Source: Rikenellaceae bacterium (GTDB lineage Bacteria > Bacteroidota > Bacteroidia > Bacteroidales > Rikenellaceae). Taken from it: DNA of 24,280 bases. Below are positions 22,859 through 24,280 of this stretch, piece after piece. Location: the NCBI GenBank assembly GCA_020859875.1, contig JAJBVJ010000268.1, positions 1 to 24,280 of the forward strand. The letters are read 5' to 3'. Within the stretch, counting starts at the first letter, position 1, and each line of letters starts with the position of its first letter. The position numbers and the translations under genes were made by a program. Below the pieces are notes generated by a model. That model searched no databases. It was not told the origin of the DNA and saw only the letters and a list, made by a program, of their open reading frames with translations.

Positions 22859-23455
22859 CTACAACTGTTTCAGGGATTGCCGCACCGCCTCTTCCACTGT
22901 GATGTCGGGCCGGGCCTTTATAACCGAGCGCAGGGTCTTGTCCGATGCGGCGCGCGAAAAACCGAGCATGGTCAGGGCGGCCAGAGCCTCCTGGTAACAT
23001 CCCCCGCCGCCGGCGGGGATTGCCCCTTCGGGAGGCGATCCGGCCGCGGCGGCTATCCCCGCGATCTTGTCCCTGAGCTCGACGATTATCTTCTGAGCCG
23101 TTTTAAGTCCCAGCCCTTTCACATTTTTGAGCAGGCCGGCATTTTCGCTCGATATTATGTTGACCAGTTCGCCCGGGGCGTAGGTGGAGAGGATCATCCG
23201 TGCCGTGTTGCCGCCCACACCCGATACCGCAATCAGCATCCGGAAAATATCGCGTTCCTCGCGGGAGAGGAACCCGTAGAGTATCTGTGCATCCTCCCGG
23301 ACTATATAGTGAACCAGCAGCTTTGCCTCCCTGCCGCCCTCCAGGCCCGAATAGGTCTGCAGCGATATGTTGAGGTAATAGCCGACCCCGGCCGCCTCTA
23401 CCACCGCATAGGCCGGATTCAACTCGCTCACATTTCCTTTTATATATTCGTACAT
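22859..23455 (-). CDS. ruvA: Holliday junction branch migration protein RuvA
   Basis: RuvA binds four-way junctions as a tetramer and loads the RuvB motor. The 198-residue protein has the OB-fold domain I (MYEYIKGNVSEL to about 62), two helix-hairpin-helix motifs in domain II (VSGVGGNTA 77-85 and VKGLGLKTA 112-120, followed by QKIIVELRDK), a Gly/Ala/Pro-rich linker (132-152), and RuvB-contacting domain III (153-198). A clear AGGAG ribosome site lies upstream of the ATG. ruvB is not in the window. Confidence 0.97.
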   Translation of the reverse strand: MYEYIKGNVSELNPAYAVVEAAGVGYYLNISLQTYSGLEGGREAKLLVHYIVREDAQILYGFLSREERDIFRMLIAVSGVGGNTARMILSTYAPGELVNIISSENAGLLKNVKGLGLKTAQKIIVELRDKIAGIAAAAGSPPEGAIPAGGGGCYQEALAALTMLGFSRAASDKTLRSVIKARPDITVEEAVRQSLKQL

Positions 23456-23486
23456 TGAAATCTCCTTCTGTTATTTACTCCGTGGA

Positions 23487-23494
23487 CAAATGTA
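23487..23494 (-). promoter_or_regulatory. Candidate -7 box for ruvA
   Basis: On the - strand TACATTTG matches TAnnTTTG exactly, 31 bases before the ruvA ATG. The -33 element is not clear. Confidence 0.5.
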
Positions 23495-23513
23495 GCAAAC
23501 CTGAAAAAATTTA

Positions 23514-23521
23514 TATCTTTG
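23514..23521 (+). promoter_or_regulatory. Candidate -7 box for the OmpH-like gene
   Basis: TATCTTTG matches TAnnTTTG exactly, 45 bases before the ATG at 23567. No clear TTTG is seen at the expected distance upstream. Confidence 0.55.
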
Positions 23522-23566
23522 CCCGGTATAAACTTTTCAACATTATATAAAACTACTTAAAAGGTT

Positions 23567-24166
23567 ATGAAGAAATTGATCCTGGCGGCCGCATCTGCCG
23601 CATTTCTTTCCGTTTCATGCAACAGCCAGCCGGTAAGCCCGGCGGAGGAGAGTGACGGACAGACGGTTACGGTAGCGGAGGTGAGCAGCCTGATAGCATA
23701 TGTCGACCTCGAGGTGCTGATGGAGCGCTACGAGCTGGTAGTCGAGCTCGGGCAGGCTCTCGAGGAGAAGGCCACCAAGGCGGAAAACGAACTTACCTCC
23801 AAAGGGCGCAGCCTGGAACGTGCAGTTGCCGACGCGCAGGAAAAAATAGAGAAAGGGCTCGTCACACGTGCCCAGGCGGCCGAGCTCCAGGAAAAGCTCC
23901 AGAGACAGGAGCAGAGCTTCTACCAGCACCGCGAACGGGTGCAGATGGAGCTTGCCGAGGAGAACCAGGTGATGATGAACAACATTTACCACAGTCTCAC
24001 CTCTTTCATCGAAGAGTTCAACCACGACTACCGCTACGGGGTCATCCTCACCACTTCGGGAATCACTCCCATCCTGCATGCAGACCCGCGGCTCGATATC
24101 ACCGAATTGGTGCTCGAGGCGCTGAATGAAAAGTACGCCCAGGAAAAAAAGAACGGCGGAGAGTAA
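23567..24166 (+). CDS. OmpH/Skp-family periplasmic chaperone-like lipoprotein
   Basis: This 199-residue exported protein has a lipoprotein signal ending FLSVSC (Cys18). After a short acidic linker comes IAYVDLEVLMERYELVVEL (43-61), which matches the Skp/OmpH start (IAYVD...L...Y). A long charged coiled coil (about 62-150) follows, then the C-terminal strand segment YGVILTTSGITPILHADPRLDITELVLEALNEKY. Skp proteins hold unfolded outer-membrane proteins in the periplasm; a lipid anchor is a variation seen in Bacteroidota. It is divergent from ruvA and forms a single-gene unit. Confidence 0.88.
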   Translation: MKKLILAAASAAFLSVSCNSQPVSPAEESDGQTVTVAEVSSLIAYVDLEVLMERYELVVELGQALEEKATKAENELTSKGRSLERAVADAQEKIEKGLVTRAQAAELQEKLQRQEQSFYQHRERVQMELAEENQVMMNNIYHSLTSFIEEFNHDYRYGVILTTSGITPILHADPRLDITELVLEALNEKYAQEKKNGGE

Positions 24167-24189
24167 CTTTCCGGGATTAAAGATATGTC

Positions 24190-24222
24190 GGGAGCCGCGA
24201 ATATTTCGCGGCTCCCGTCGTC
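24190..24222 (+). terminator. Hairpin terminator after the OmpH-like gene
   Basis: GGGAGCCGCGAA (24190-24201), loop TAT and TTCGCGGCTCCC (24205-24216) form a perfect 12-bp stem. The T-tract behind it is weak (GTCGTCTGTT), so efficiency is uncertain. Confidence 0.75.
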
Positions 24223-24280
24223 TGTTATGGCCCGGGAGAGAGTAAATACAATTATAGATTAGTTAAATACAATAAAAAAT

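Overview
The window looks like a chromosomal segment of a GC-rich member of Bacteroidota, most likely the Bacteroidales and perhaps an Alistipes/Rikenellaceae-type gut anaerobe; the genus is an inference. Several intergenic regions carry promoters of the Bacteroidota type (TTTG or TTG, 19-20 bases, TAnnTTTG). Many starts lack a Shine-Dalgarno sequence. The gene set also fits: an S46 dipeptidyl peptidase, a Pit transporter with a PhoU-like tail, FKBP-like lipoproteins, an OmpH-like lipoprotein and a DUF4919-type protein.

Layout. (1) 1-8062, + strand: a 5'-truncated SDR oxidoreductase, a secreted EreA/Tiki-like protein, Maf pyrophosphatase, a DPP11-type S46 peptidase, FtsY, a frameshifted DUF4919-like gene and RimO. 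(2) 8111-10870, + strand: a near-ideal promoter, a small coiled-coil protein, ZapA, a possible structured RNA, and RNase Y, closed by a strong bidirectional terminator. (3) 10876-13597: a phage-derived island with an XRE/S24 repressor on the - strand, divergent from a 116-residue unknown protein and a complete terminase large subunit. No portal, capsid, small terminase or integrase gene is present. (4) 13716-14299: two 292-bp tandem repeats made from the 3' part of lolD. (5) 14104-17974, - strand: ugd, a short YbbR-like protein, coaE, folP and lolD, tightly packed. (6) 18038-18605, + strand: a YqeY-domain gene with its own promoter and terminator. (7) 18618-22718, - strand: two adjacent FKBP-like lipoproteins, and upstream of them a Pit phosphate transporter. 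(8) 22859-24222: ruvA (-) divergent from an OmpH-like lipoprotein (+).

Most of the window is housekeeping: membrane targeting (FtsY), ribosomal protein modification (RimO), division (ZapA), RNA turnover (RNase Y), lipoprotein export (LolD), folate and CoA synthesis, phosphate uptake and recombination. The unusual part is 10.87-14.4 kb, where an orphan terminase/repressor island lies against a tandemly duplicated lolD tail whose copies carry a different ABC signature motif (GGQQQ instead of GGEQQ). Two further points stand out: a one-base excess in a G7 run that breaks the DUF4919-like gene, and a structured-looking segment between zapA and rny that could be a 6S-type RNA. I see no CRISPR array, tRNA or rRNA gene.
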